NCBI GenBank assembly: GCA_006176705.1
Contig: QRFJ01000491.1
Location: forward strand, 62,001 to 126,000
Length of the DNA stretch: 64,000 nucleotides
Reading direction: 5' to 3'
DNA from: Cocos nucifera
Lineage: Eukaryota; Streptophyta; Magnoliopsida; Arecales; Arecaceae
Shown here in pieces: positions 1 to 13,013 of this stretch (its first letter is position 1; each line of letters opens with the position of its first letter). The translations under genes were made by a program, and so were the position numbers. Under the pieces are notes generated by a model. That model was not told where the DNA came from. It did not search any database and was given only the letters and a program-made list of their open reading frames with translations.

Positions 1-2475
1 ATGAACTTCTATGTTGTGGTGATGTCCTTAGGACTATTTAGAATCAACAAAGAAGAATTTGTCATTTAGTTCTTAAACCTGTTCGCGACCAAATGATATG
101 TTGTTGCTAAGGATGATAATGTTTATCGAGTGTAAATTATTATGTGCCATATAGATTGATTGTTCTTTTAACCAAGGAGTGTGGAGACACTAGTATGGCA
201 TACAGATGAGATGTAGGGATATATCTATACTGAAGATGACTAACTCTAGAGCTTTTTTGTTATCAAGATTTGCTCTGATGGAATATGGATATAAGTATCC
301 TTTCGATCTAAGATCACCATGGTGACTTCCAAGCAACTCACTGTGCTTTGATATCGGATTACCTAAATTTTTAATTCAGTGACGAAAGATTTTTAGGCAT
401 AATCAAGTACTTGAGGAGTTGGGGTGTGAGTCAAGATGGAATTGACCACACTAGTTCAGGAGCTTTGTTCAATTATATTTTAATTTAGCAAAAATATTGG
501 CTAGGATAGTCCTAGTAAGAAGTCACGAGATTAATTGCTTTGAGATATGATTTGGATGTATTTTAGGGTTGACAGGTTAATCCTGAATCATCAGGTCAAA
601 GAAATGAATTATACGGTAACCATATTCGTATAGGTTCTGAATGTTGCGATTATGACTATTTGACATGTCTGGATGTTAGGTATCGTTGCTACATGGTCAC
701 TTCAATTAGCATAGAAATTAATTTTGGTGCTACCAGCTTAGGTTTGAACCTATGGAGTCACACACATTAGAGATTCCTACCTGATATGATGGCTGGTGAA
801 GAATCCTATCGAATTGGGACTCTATGGTGAAGAGTCCCACTGGACTGGGACTCTTCGATCAATAGTCTTACTGGGCTAAGACTCTAAGTCCTACCTATCT
901 AGGACTCTGTGATTAAGAGTCTAGACTCTGTGATCATGAATTTCACTCATTTCGAATACCAGGGTCAAAAGTCCCACTGGTTTGGGATTCTTCGATCAGG
1001 ATTTTATATCGACGGACTTTATTGCCCAGATACCCATCAGATTTGGACTCTATATTCATGAGATATTTAATTAGTGATTTGATCACTAATTAACTTAATT
1101 TGATTGAGTAATTATTTTTGATTTAAATCCAATTAAATTGGATTCAGTTGGGTTTGATCTGATTAGGTTATGAGATGACCTAATCGCTAAGAAGGTTTGA
1201 TCTCTGATTTGATCAGGGATTGGGCTTGATCAATTTATAATTTTATTAAAATTTAATTAAGCCTAATTAAGTCTAAATATATTGAGTTTAATCTGGTCTA
1301 ACTAGGCCTAACCAATTTGGATTGGAACGGGTTCAATTGGATAAGGTTTCATCTAGGCTAGTTTGACTAGTCTACCCGCCACCTCATCCTTTGTTTCTGC
1401 ACCCTTTTAAATTCATGAGAAAATATTCTCATATGTTTTTCCCATGCACAAAGGGGTCTCACGCCCACCTTCTCAATGCCCTAAATGGATAAGAGTGGTG
1501 GTTAACATTTCTAATTTGAATAGTATTAAAATTTAAATGAAACCAAGCCATTCTTATCCATGCGCCACCTCTCCTTTGTGCACCCATTTTAATCTCAATG
1601 AGAATGAGATTCTCATAAGGAAATTCATGCACAAAGAGGGCATGCTTCTGGATTTCTCATGCCCTAGGTAGATAAGAGGGGGTTGGTTACCATTTGAATT
1701 CAAAATGAGTTTGAATTTAAATGGACAACCAACCATTCTTATCTCCTCTATGCATTAAAAACTTGATTTTGCATTAAAATAAATTGAGTCTTCCTTGGGG
1801 TGTGTGAAAATTATTTGAATGAGAAACCTAGTTCCATGATCCCCCCCTTGTGTGAAAGAAAAATACAAAAATTATTTCTAGAGTGAGAAAAACTATAATG
1901 AGGCACAAGGTTTTGGGTGTGTGCTTACCCTAGGATTTTTGCCTAGGGTTTGGGAAGAGTTTGTGTGAGCCATGAGTGTCATGAGCCCACCAAATTTTAG
2001 GAAGAACCTCCTCTATCTCTCTACTACATCTACTAGTGATCCAAAGTATCTAAAGAGTTCATAGATGAAGATCAAAGGAGTTCGATCGAAATCAGCCGTC
2101 GAAGTTTTTGGACGTCGAGCTAGCACTCAGGATGAGTCAATCGGGATCAGGAGTCTCATGTGAATGATCCATGAAGGCCAGACACACTTTGTGACTGCAT
2201 TGCGATGAGTGGACCTCCCTCACGATGATTAGATTTGACTATTCATGCAAGATATCGTGTTCTGAATACGTAGTGTAGTGGTAAATAGTTTACTGCTATC
2301 AGTTTAGTTTCTAAATTTAAATCATGTATATCATATTTAGATCCAATGTATAGGATTTTTTGATATGATTAGTAGCTAATAATTAATTAGATTAATTATA
2401 TATTCTACCCCATTTTATGAATTTTTGAAAAAAATTTCAAAAATAGGGCAAGAAATCCTGCACTGGAAACCTTCA
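1..2475 (+). repeat. 5' LTR of element A (5' part missing)
   Basis: Bases 1 to about 520 match the 3' LTR copy at 8191-8700. The whole stretch matches the 5' LTR of copy C (44738-47344), which is 2607 bp and begins TGTTG. The LTR ends in TTCA two bases before the primer site. No 3' LTR in the window is complete, so the 2.6-kb length rests on the 5' copies only. Bases 800-1010 hold several imperfect copies of a GGGACTCTTCGATC-like motif in both orientations. Confidence 0.85.
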
Positions 2476-2476
2476 A

Positions 2477-2488
2477 TGGTATCAGAGC
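2477..2488 (+). promoter_or_regulatory. Primer binding site, element A
   Basis: TGGTATCAGAGC is the complement of the 3' end of initiator Met-tRNA, the usual primer for plant copia elements. It sits two bases after the LTR end and sets the LTR/leader boundary. Confidence 0.9.
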
Positions 2489-4106
2489 ATGATTTATTAA
2501 ATATGATTTATATGCTTTAGAATTTAAAAATTTATGCATATTAGATATGTACTTTATTCGAGTAGCCTAGTAATCGAGCTTGAATGAGTCACCATGCCCT
2601 TATAAGGGTAGGGATGCCAACATGAACTCATTCCTGAAGATAAATGAGGAAAGAATTTTTTAGATTGGTTTAATCTAAATTTTAATCATGAATGTGTTAG
2701 ATTAGATCTAAATTTAGATTTGTGATTATTTTTTTTATATAGTGTACATAAAACCTACAACTAGTACTGTTTGTGAAATGAGTCAACCCATTTAGTGAAC
2801 AGTGCTATGTTGTAAAGAATCTTTCAAAATTTTAAAAAATATTTTTGAAATACCGGACTTCAACTCTCAGTCCACAAACTTAATTGAAGATTAAGTAAAA
2901 TAAATTAGGGTCTAGAATTATGAATTAAAGATCCTAAGTCATTAATCATTAAACATGGGTTATTGGGATAGATGAATTAGGTCCATTAAATGGGTTAGAC
3001 CTAAGATTAGTTAAAGAATAGACTAAATTAAAGTAATTGATCAAATCTAATCAAATATTGTATTAGATTAGGTCAAGAACTCATTAGACTCAATTACAAT
3101 AGTTGTAGTTGGTCAAGTCCATCCCTTTAACGAGGACCAAATGGACTTGATTCATGACTACATGGTCAAACTCGAAGTTACTAGATTGATCAAATTGAAA
3201 CTAATGAATTGGATGGTGTCTAAGATAAGTTTGGCAGTCTGACCGGTGCTTATTAATTGGAAGCTACTCGCACTGATTGATCTTTGATGAATTAATAGCA
3301 TATCCCTTCCACTAATCTCACTTACCTGGCCATCCTGGTGAGTTAGATTTTGATTAGATCATTTGGTAATTTGGGCTCATCCATGTCAATTAGGTAAATC
3401 AGTGTGATTGATTTAGGTGCTCCTAATGCTGGCTTGAATTAGATCCTTTTGATCTGACTTGGTGAAATCAGTGAGAGGATCAAAATTTATTGGTTAAATT
3501 CTCTCCTCTTCTTAAAATAAATTAATAAAATTTTCTAAAATTATTAGATCCTTAAAAATGATATAGTTATATTGATAACTAGATTAGAGCTTTTCATTAA
3601 GTTGAGTGATAATGAATCCATTAGTTTAATAATCATTGAAGGCCCAAAGGCCAAGTGCTTATTGACTAATGGAATTGCCATTCATAAAATGATCATTTGG
3701 TCGTGTCTTTCTAATGGTGGTCAGGTTGGCCAGCCAAAATCGGATCTGATTATTTGTTGGTTAGATGCACAAATATGGTCATGTTAATGGTTGAACCTAA
3801 CCAGATTTTTTTAGTAGAGGCCAAAGCCTATTAATTAAGTTTTTAGGATAAAATTAAATTACTAGACGTTGTTTAGAGAAATAATTGATTATGAACCTAT
3901 CCATAGATGCACATGGATTGACCAACCAAAGTTGGGCTCATGTGTAGTCTGTATGGATTCTAGTATCCACTAAAAAATTAAAGTAATTCCTCGAATTGGA
4001 GGTAAAGGCTACCAGTTCATTAATGGAAGAACTTTTAGACTAAAGTTTAAGTCTTTAATACTAATAATTCATATACTAATTAGGTTTGGTTTTTTTTTGT
4101 GCAAAA
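2489..4106 (+). other. Long 5' leader of element A
   Basis: This is 1.6 kb between the primer site and gag. Bases about 3218-3335 are clearly similar to 18490-18615 in family 2, including the block around CTCACTTACCTGGCCAT. A 71-codon ORF (3572-3787) has an equally long partner in copy C (48456-48671). A decayed donor (AAG|ATAAGT at 3222-3230) and a decayed acceptor (T-rich tract plus GTGCAA just before gag) match the predicted leader intron of family 2. No other gene is visible. Confidence 0.7.
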
Positions 4107-4976
4107 ATGGTCACTATCCTATCCCTCCGATCATTGTTAGACAATGACAAACTTATAGGACCTAACTTCGATAATTGGTATCGAAAGTTAAAGATCATCC
4201 TAGAGAATGAGTGGATCTTGTATATTCTGACAGATCCTGCACCTAAGGAGCTAGTTCCAAATGCAAGAGGCATGGTCCAAGATACTTACTAGAAGTGGCT
4301 TAATGACCGCACCATCGTTCGGTGCATTATTCTAGCGGCAATGAATGACGAGTTTAGCCATAGGTTTGAGACTGCCCAACCACAAGAGATGTTTAAAAAG
4401 TTAAATGACTCTTTTGGTACGCCTGACGATGTTGAGAGGCACAAAACTAGTTGTGCCATTTTCAACGCACAGATGAGGGATGGGGTGTTAGTCACCGATC
4501 ATGTATTGTACATGATCGAAGTGATTGAATGCCTGAATAAGCTAGGCTTCTTCCTACACGAGCAGCTTGACAAGGATGTGATCCTTAATTCTTTATCAAA
4601 ATTCTTCTTCTTCTTTCTTACTCATTTTCGAATGACAAAGCCTACAGTAAACTACCATAGCTTATTATGATTGCTACAGAACTTTGAGAAGGATTACCAG
4701 CTCCACAAGGAGTTAGTGAATGTAGTGGGAGGATCTTCTTCTGGTCGTCGACCCTTTAAGAAAGAAAAAAAGAATAAGAAGAACAAGAACAAGAAGGTGC
4801 AGCCATATGCTGGGATGTCTGCACAGGATCAGACTAAGAAGTGCAAGTCTGACCAGAGCTAGATAGAGTACTTCTTTTGCAAGAAGCAAGGGCACTGGAA
4901 GAGGAATTATCCTTAGTACATTGCCTTCCTAGATCCAAATAGGCCAAGAAAGAAGCAAGCAATTATTGGGCAAGAT
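4107..4976 (+). pseudogene. gag: gag of element A, broken
   Basis: This is the capsid/nucleocapsid region of a copia polyprotein, which would package the element RNA. The ATG at 4107 follows the T-rich end of the leader. The frame reads through the UBN2-type gag domain and a lysine-rich stretch (about 4740-4800) to a nucleocapsid zinc knuckle near 4870-4910. The knuckle reads Y-x2-C-x4-H-x4-Y, so two of the four zinc ligands are lost. Stops interrupt the same frame at 4290, 4668, 4860 and 4914. Three of these (4290, 4860, 4914) and both lost ligands recur in copy C. Not functional. Confidence 0.85.
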
Positions 4977-7900
4977 AATTATATGATAACACCTTATAAC
5001 TTCTCGATATGTGATACTACTGTCTGAGTATTAGATACTAAAAGTCCTTTTCATATCTATAATTTGATGTAGGGTTTGCGGTTAGTAGGAGATTTTGTGA
5101 AGACAAGAGTTTTTTGAATGTTGAAGATAGAAGATAAGTTCTAGTTCTATCTTTAGGAATCATAAACCTTATAATCAATTCTCATAATGTAATTCTTCAT
5201 GAATGTCATTATTGTCCAAGCTTTTTGTTGAATATTATTTCTATAGGCCTTTTGACCATGTATAGTTATGAATTTTCAATAAAAGAAAATATTTGTAATA
5301 TCATTTTGAATGGTATTATGATGTTTGTTGGGCAATTGAATAATAAAATTTACTTACTATCATAGCCTATTAATGTGGTTCAGTTTACTGGTATTGTAGG
5401 CTAGGTCATATAAATAAGAACAAAATAAATAGATTGGCTCAAGAAGGAATTCTTGAAGTCGGTGATTATGAATCACTTTCAACCTATGAGTCCTATCTTT
5501 TTGGTAAGATGACCAAGTCTTTTTTTACTAGAAAAGATGAGCGAGCCAGTGAACTCCTGAGTCTGATACATTCAGATGTATGTGGACCCATGAGCTCAAG
5601 TGCTAGAGATAGATATTTCTACTTCATAATCTTCACGAATAACCTATTGAGGTATGGGTATGTCTATTTAATGAAGCATAAGTTGGAGTCATTTGAAATG
5701 TTCAAACTATTCCATAATGAGGTAGAAAATTAAACTAGAAAGACTATTAAAACTCTTCGATCTGACCGAGAGGGTGAATACCTTTTCAGTGAGTTTCTGA
5801 CATATCTTGGAGAGAATGGGATTCTCTTTCAGTGGACTTCTCCTGAAATACCACAGCATAATAGTGTATCTGAAAGGAGGAATCAAATCCTATTGGATAT
5901 GGTTCGATCCATGATGGAATTTACCAGTCTACCAATCTCCTTATGTGGATATGCACTCGAGTCGATTTGTTATATTCTAAATAGGGTTCTGAGTAAATCT
6001 ATTTTCAAAATACCATATGAGATATGGACAGGATGTAAGCTAATACTCTTACACCTTAGGGTTTGGGGGTGTCCGGCATATGTCAAACATTTAATAACGG
6101 ACAAACTTGGACCTAGGTCTGACAAGTGTTATGTTATAAGGTATCCAAAAGAGATTAAAAGGTATTACTTCTACCTAGATGATGAGCAAAAGGTATTTGT
6201 CAGCCTTAAGACAATCCTTTTGGAAAAGAAGTTCCTTGGTGAAGGGATTAATGCCTCTAAGGTCGAACTTAAGGAAGTTCGGCAGGTGAAAAAACTAACA
6301 TATATTGCTGAACCTAAATCGGATTTGATAAGATCAGATCTGGAGCTCATTGAACCTGCATCCTTAAGACGGTCTGGTAGAGCACCACGTCAGCTGGATA
6401 GATACTATAGTTTCTTGGTCTGGGATGGTGATCCTATCGAACTCGATTTGAATGATGAGGATCTGATCACCTATGTGGATGCAATATAGAGATCTGACTC
6501 TGAAAAATAGCTTGAGGCCATGAAATTCAAAATAGAGTTCATGAAGGTCAACAATGTATGGACATTAGTTGACCCATCCGAAGGAGTAAAACCCATAGGA
6601 TGTAAGTGGATCTTCAAGAAAAAAAGAGGTGCAAACAAAAATTAAGGTAGAAATCTATAAAGCCCGTCTGGTTGCCAAAGGATATCGTCAATGCTATGGT
6701 ATAAACTATGACGAGACATTTTTTTCTATGGTAATGCTCAAGTCTATTCGAATTATGCTTGTGATAGCTATCCATTTGAACTATGAAATCTGACAAATGG
6801 ATGTAAGAATAGATTTTCTGAATGGAGAGTTGGACGAAGTGGGGTATATGATACAACCTGAAGGATTCACATCCATAGATGAGTCTAAGATATGGAAGCT
6901 TCAAAGGTCTATTTATGGACTGAAGCAAGTATCTCAAAGTTGGAACATACATTTTGATAGGACGATCAAGACGTATAGCTTCATTAAGAATGGAAAAGAG
7001 TCCTGCATATACAAGTGGGCTAATGGTCCAGCGATTGTATTCCTAGTATTGTATGTGGATGACATTTTTTTAATTGAGAATGATATCCCTGCATAACAAG
7101 AAATAAAGATCTGACTGTCATCATAGTTCTCCATGAAGGATCTAGGAGAAGCTTCCTACATCCTAAGGATGAAGATCTATAAAGATAGATCTAAGAGGTT
7201 GTTTGGGTTATCTCAATCTACGTACATTGATACCATGCTGAAATAGTTCAGCATAGAGAATTTCAAGAAAGGCTATCTATCGATAGGTCATGAAATTTCT
7301 CTCTCAAAGAAGGATTGTTCAACAACACCTTAAGAGAGAGAGCATATGAATAGAATTTCATATGCTTCGACAGTGGGTTCAATCATGTACGCTATGACAT
7401 GTACACGACCAGATGTGGCATACTCATTAAGAATAGTGAGTAGATACCAATCTAATCTAGGAGAGAACTGCTAGAAGGTTATTAAAACCATCCTAAAGTA
7501 TTTGAGAATTATAAAGGATCAGTGGCTTATTTATAGTGAGTCTGATTTGAGACTTGTGAGGTTTACAGACTCTAATTTTCAGTTTGATCATGATAATAGT
7601 AAAAGTATGTCGGGATATGTGTTTATCCTTAGTGGTGGAGCTATCCACTGAAAGAGTTCTAAGCAGCACATCGTGGTCGACTCAGTGTATGAGGTGGAGT
7701 ATGTTGCTGCATCAGATGCTGTTAAAGAAGCGGTGTGGCTGAAAAAATTCATCATCGATCTCGGAGTGGCATCCTTCCTTAATAGTCCAGTTCTGCTCTA
7801 CTGTGATAGCTCTAGAGCCATTGCTCAAGCAAAAGAACCCAAGACATACCAACGGACGAAGCATATTCTACGCCACTACCATCTTATATATCCGAAAGAT

Positions 7901-8042
7901 CGTGGATCAAGGTGACATCGATCTTCAGAAGATCAATGAAAAGGAGAATCTGGCAGACCCATTTATTAAAGCTATTGCGGTAAAGAAGTTTCATGACTTC
8001 AAGTCAAAGATGGATATTAGATACTGCACCGATTGGCTTTAG
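4977..8042 (+). pseudogene. pol: pol of element A (protease-integrase-RT-RNase H), broken
   Basis: Protease remains near 5025-5060, where the D-T/S-G motif has lost its glycine and a TGA lies at 5025. Integrase spans about 5434-6200: HSDVCGP (first Asp), SDREGEY (second Asp) and SERRN (Glu) are visible. The chromodomain-like tail and linker run to 6489. Reverse transcriptase spans about 6510-7170 with SIYGLKQ and YVDD (about 7050). RNase H runs to the DWL-stop at 8042. Frames change between 4976 and 5434, between 6489 and 6797, and near 7900. Stops include 6487, 6508, 6791 and 7331. Dead copy; the order integrase before RT makes it copia, not gypsy. Confidence 0.88.
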
Positions 8043-8056
8043 TCTAAGTAGAAGAT

Positions 8057-8700
8057 TATTGGGAATAGTATTCCAAAGCCAATCATCATTCTATTGATGG
8101 TTGTACTGATTCTTGTATTTATATATGAATTATAAATAAATAAAAGTTATTTTATTTTATTTTTTTCATCATAAATTCTATCATCTTCTAATAAACTTCT
8201 GTGTTGTGGTGAAGTCCTTAGGACTATTTAGAATCGACGAAGGAGGATTTATCATTTAGTTCTTAAACCTATTCATGATCAAATGATACATTGTTGCTAA
8301 GAATGAAAATGTTTATCGAGTGTAAGTCATTGTGTGCCATATAGATTGGTTGTCCTCTTAATTAAGGAGTGTGGAGATACTGGTATGGCATGCAGATAAG
8401 ATGTAGGAATATATCTGCACTGAACATGACCAACTTTAAAGCTTTTCTACTGTCAAGATTTGCTTCGATAGAATATGGGTATAAGTATCCCTCCGACCTA
8501 AAATTACTACAGTGACTTTCAAGCAATTCACTATGCTTTGGTACTGGACTACCTGAATTTTTAATTTAGTGATGAAAGATTTTTATGTACAGTCAAGTAC
8601 TTGAGGAGTTGGTGTTTGAGTCAAGATGGGATTGACCACTTCGGTTCAGGAGCTGTGTTCAATTATATTTTAATTTAGCAAAAATCTTGGCCAGGATAGT
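8057..8700 (+). repeat. 3' LTR of element A, truncated
   Basis: It starts T(A/G)TTGGGAATAG right after the polypurine-like tract AAGTAGAAGAT (8047-8056), 14 bases past the pol stop. It aligns with the 5' LTR up to the GGCCAGGATAGT block at about 8700, then similarity stops abruptly. About 2 kb of LTR is missing, either deleted or displaced by the following AT-rich DNA. Confidence 0.85.
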
Positions 8701-9330
8701 TAAATTATATTTTAATTTATGTTAAATTATATTTTAATTTAATATATATTATCTACATTTATGAATATATACTATATAGTATTATATATTATAAAAAATA
8801 AAATATAATATAATATATTATTATATTATATATAATAATATTTATATAATAAAGAATGTTATGGGAATTATGGATAGATCTTAGCAACTTATCCAAAAAC
8901 CTAGTAATGCAAAAGAACATGGACATATATTGATATTATATACTATATATAATATATATTTATTTTATTTTATATATAATATAATATAATATGTTATATT
9001 AATTATATATAACATATATTATCTACATTTATGAATATCTACAATATAATATTATATATTATAATATATAAAATATAATATGATATATTATTTTATTATA
9101 TATAATAATATTAATATAATAAAGGATGTTATGGGAATTATGGATGGATGCGATATGTCCAGAAAACTAGTAATATAAAAGAATATGAGTACTAGATTTT
9201 TGAATTATTTTTTAATATATAAAATATATGAATAAATTTTTTTTAAATATTATTTTAAAAATATTTATTTAGAAAAATATAGATTTATGGGTAATTTTTT
9301 ATTCTAAAAGAATGGGTCCTAAAGGTAAAT
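8701..9330. repeat. AT-rich tandem duplication, unit about 270 bp
   Basis: Two diverged copies begin near 8740 and 9010. Both carry ATTATCTACATTTATGAATA, then a long TA-rich stretch, then ATGTTATGGGAATTATGGAT. There is no coding potential. It abuts the truncated end of the element A LTR. Confidence 0.8.
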
Positions 9331-9735
9331 AGTCATTTTTTATTTAATGGGGCAACATCCGGTTCCTAAAGGAGGCTGGCGGCTTTTGGGCTAAATTTTT
9401 TTGACCACCCTGTCTTCCTTGCTAAGAAAATCTATGGTCCAAAATGGTCAAGGATATACTCACACCACCATGCGGAAGAAACATAAAAAGAATAGAATAG
9501 ATTCTAAATCAAAAAATTATTCACCATAAAAGCCGCTCATATCATAAAGCAGTTCTCATTCTGATTAAGTCAGTCAAATAAAGAGTTGAATTGTACAAAT
9601 GAAGGATATAGATCCTTCATTCCTCTGAATGCAAGTGTATACAATACACTACCAAGATGATTGCATTTGGTTTTGTTTTGTTTTGTTTTCTTAGTAACCT
9701 AAAATGATGCTATTAAAGTTACATAAATTTTGGAG
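9331..9735. other. Unassigned intergenic DNA
   Basis: No ORF or repeat family is recognised. There is a short (TTTTG)n run at about 9668-9690. Confidence 0.5.
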
Positions 9736-10200
9736 CACTATAAGAATCTAAACTAGTAGCGATGGCAAAATACCGTTGCTAATAGGAATGCTATCGCTAA
9801 TACCGTCGTAAAAGCCAATCAAATTTTTTTTTTTCACTAATTGACACCATTAGCGATGGAAAAAATCATCATCACTAATAAAAAAATTAGCTATGGCTTT
9901 AGAGATGAAATAATTTTATTTCTAATTATTTTTTAAAATAAAATTTTAAAAAATATTAGTGATGGTAGATTCATTGCTAATACTGTCGTTAATTATTATT
10001 AGTGACCAATCACACCATCGTTAATGCCATAACTAAGTTTTTTAATTTTTAAATTAAAAAAAAAATTATTTTAAGAAATATTAGTGATGATAATTTGGTC
10101 TCTAATGACATTACTAATAGTTATTAGCGATGGCAACTGCCATCGCTAATACCGATGGTAATAGTTAATTTTATTTTTTTAAAAAATTAGTAGTAATATT
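9736..10200. repeat. Left subterminal repeat region of the CACTA element
   Basis: Six or more copies of a TTAGCGATGGCA / GCCATCGCTAATA motif lie in direct and inverted order, separated by poly-A/T stretches. Clustered subterminal motifs of this kind are where En/Spm TNPA-type proteins bind in known elements. Confidence 0.7.
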
Positions 10201-10743
10201 TTATAAAATTTATTTTAATTAATCATAATGAATTATGATTTCTAATACCTATTATAACTAAAATCCAAAAATAATATGACAGTCAGAAATTAAAAATTAA
10301 TTATATTATATTAAAAAAATTTATATAATCTTTTAATAAGAAATATTAAAAAAATATAATGCATAAAAAAAAATCAGGTCCGATCCTCATCGTCATCCAT
10401 CTTCTCCTCCTCCTACTCCTCTCCAGCAACTAGTGGATGAGAGCCGGATATTCCAGCATCTTGTAATAAAAAATAAAATAATATTAGTAAATTTTGATAT
10501 GGAGGCATATCTTTTGATATGAAGATATATCTTTCGATACATATTTTTAATTTTTAAATAAATTATTTTTACATGTTTCATTCAATGATACAGAGTTATA
10601 AACACCCCTAGCTCATCAATTGAATAGTTAGATTAAATTTTTAGCCCTTAGATCTCCTTCCTAGACTCAAACCTAAATATATGAAGCTTCTAAAAATATA
10701 AAGTTAAAATAATTAAAATAATTTAATAATATAATTATCTGAT

Positions 10744-11690
10744 ATGATAGCTAGGATGATGAGTCCGACTGGTCGTGTAGCTGTAGATCTCAGAGAAGCT
10801 CCACAGCCATATCGCGGATGGCATCCAGGTGGTTCTGAAGTTGCTGGCTCAAAAGTCTTTGCACGATCTCCTCCATGTGTGCATCACTCCAAGTTTACGA
10901 TGTCGAGGATTGTGAAGATGTCAAAGAATATCAAGATGGTGGAGGGTCAAAACTATGATCAAATCCTATGATCCGGCTCCTACTCAACTCCCCATTGGTG
11001 TTGCGCCATCCCTTAAGATCAAGGAGGGCTGAGAAGATGGATCATCATCATACCTCTCATCAATGTATGTCGCATAACACGTCTGCAAGTTCAGAAATAT
11101 ATTAGTTATAATATACAAATTAGATACTATAACAACTTAATTAGTAAATAAAGTTTGAAGTTCTTATCGTGATTTATCGCAACATAGAATCTAAATAGTC
11201 ATCAGTCCTCCTAGACTGGTGTGTGACCCACCATAACTGTAGCTGATCTAGTGGATGATCCAGCCGTTGTGTCTATAATAAGTAAATCATAAAATTAAAT
11301 TAATCAAAATATACATATAAGAGTTTTTATAATTCTAGTGAAGAGCTTTGATATTGATTTCTTACCAGTTTATTGGCCACAATATGTATGCCAATCGAGC
11401 CACCCGTATGCCTGATCGGATCCTACTAGATAGTTCGATTCTACCAGATCCTCTACCGCCTACTAGAGTACTCCTCACTGCTCTACTGGGCCTGCCATAT
11501 GTCTACCCGCATCTAGTGATCCGTAAAGAATCTCTAGTCCGATGGTGATTGAAAATTGGAGTGCTAGATGGCGGACTACCTGAGGCTATAAAGGCCATTC
11601 AAAGTCTCTGTATGGCTACCTCCTTGAAGATCTAATAGCTAGCCTCCTCATCCTAGAAAGTCTCGAATCAATAGTACTCCTGCAAGAGAT
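10744..11690 (-). pseudogene. Ptta/En/Spm-family transposase remnant (3' exons)
   Basis: On the minus strand, an exon at about 11072-10750 follows a CTTGCAG-like acceptor. It reads TCYATYIDERYDDDP, then an SRIIGFDHSFDPPP-like stretch (after a likely frameshift), then an E/Q/L-rich tail. This matches the C-terminal layout of plant Ptta/En/Spm transposase proteins. A further exon at about 11680-11365 contains IRHTGGSIGIHIVANKL, matching the HTGGSxS...RL signature of the family. Frames are broken by stops and exon joints are uncertain. The 5' part is probably 11700-12330 (an ATG at about 12329 starts MSSKGQ) but I cannot confirm it. Nonfunctional; assignment is from recalled family motifs. Confidence 0.6.
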
Positions 11691-13013
11691 AAATAAGCAT
11701 ATATTTATATGTAATTAAAATACCAAGATATCAAAAATTTAAAAATTAAACTAGTTTTGACTTACCAGAAATATTTTTTAGGCTGCATCACATGCTCTAA
11801 ATGGTTAACTAGAAAACTCGTTCACCAACCCCGACATCAAGCATTGGATGATACCGGTAACCACACAAGATACTTTAGACTCTTTAAATATGTTGTAAAA
11901 TTAATTTTGAAAAATAAATGTTAACTTTAGAATTGCTAAATTAGAAAAATATTAATTAAATTTATAGTACTTACGAGTGGTTCTGAAAATGGATAAGCTA
12001 TCTATCCTTCGATCGAGTTGGAGGTGCGCGCTGTGAGCTGGGTGGGTCCTTAACCATGACTCTATGTTTATGAGTCAGTCGCTACTGCATGTGACTATAG
12101 GGTCACTAGTGATCCCCTATCATCCAAAACTGAGCATAAAATATCTAATATAAAGAATGTTATAATAATTAGCGAAGAATAAAATAATAATATCTCAAGT
12201 ATTAGAGTTTAATTATCATCTAGTATGAAATATGTAGAACCATGCAAGCTGGCCGCATGATCACTCTCTCATCGAGAGCTCTATCTTTGACTGGAATGGC
12301 TTTGACCTTTAGAAGACATGATATATAATATCTAAAAATAAAAATAAAAATCAAAACAAGCAGATGACTTAAAAATTAGTTCAAACAAAATATCTATCAA
12401 AACATAACTAGATGATCAAAATTTAACTCATGCGTAAAAAAGATTGTTAGTTAGCATCCGCAATATATCAACAAAAAAATAATTTTCGTCCAATAATACA
12501 TGATAATGTGTTGGTCTACTGGTCCCCTAATTTAGGCATTGTCTGATTCTTATCAAGCAATACGTGATAATTTCAGTACATGAAAATGTGAAGAAGGCTC
12601 AGATTTGCCATTAAAAAGTAAGGCATTGCAAGTTTCTCTGCACCTTTAACTATAAGGTGGCTGCAAATGGTTGTCTACGATATAACTAACTATCCAAGCT
12701 TGTCCTACATTGCAAGTTCCTCTGCACTAAAGTATAGTGAGATGACTATAAGCAATTGTCTACAATGGAACAGACCATCCAAGATTGACCATACAACAAT
12801 AAGAATAGAATGCATCACATCCATTTAGGCGCATCTCACATAGGTAATCATCATATCCTCTATCTCCAAGTCTCCGACCACCTCCTCGAGCTATAAACCA
12901 AAAGTATAATTTTTTTAAAAAAATAAAATAATAAGTTAAAAATAAAATTCATGAGCTCACGCAATCTAGTTATCTGGCAAGCTCCAAGTCCGCATGTATG
13001 GGATGCACGTCTT
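11691..13013. other. Interior of the CACTA element, no clear gene
   Basis: It probably holds decayed introns and 5' exons of the minus-strand transposase. Bases 12600-12790 contain a partial direct repeat around TTGCAAGTT(C/T)CTCTGCAC (about 12627 and 12711). I see no ORF worth calling. Confidence 0.5.

Larger units (their letters stand above)
1..8700 (+). mobile_element. Ty1-copia retrotransposon A (family 1), decayed
   Basis: The order is partial 5' LTR, initiator-Met primer site, long leader, gag, protease, integrase, reverse transcriptase, RNase H, truncated 3' LTR. The 5' edge lies outside the window: base 1 aligns with about base 135 of the 3' LTR at 8191. The coding part has many stops and several frameshifts. 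It is the same family as copy C (44738-55827) and shares inactivating mutations with it. The 3' LTR stops aligning at 8700, where AT-rich DNA begins. Placement in the Angela/BARE lineage is inferred from the LTR start and long leader. Confidence 0.93.

Noticed and set aside
1554..1736. Antisense frame in family-1 LTR (also 46424-46738)
   Set aside because: Lies in the LTR on the antisense strand, of unequal length in the two copies; no domain.
2477..2488. Possible tRNA gene fragments at the TGGTATCAGAGC sites
   Set aside because: Only 12-17 bases match, each just after an LTR; they are primer sites, not genes.
9736..9738. 3-bp target duplication for the first CACTA composite
   Set aside because: Left flank GAG does not match the right flank; no claim made.
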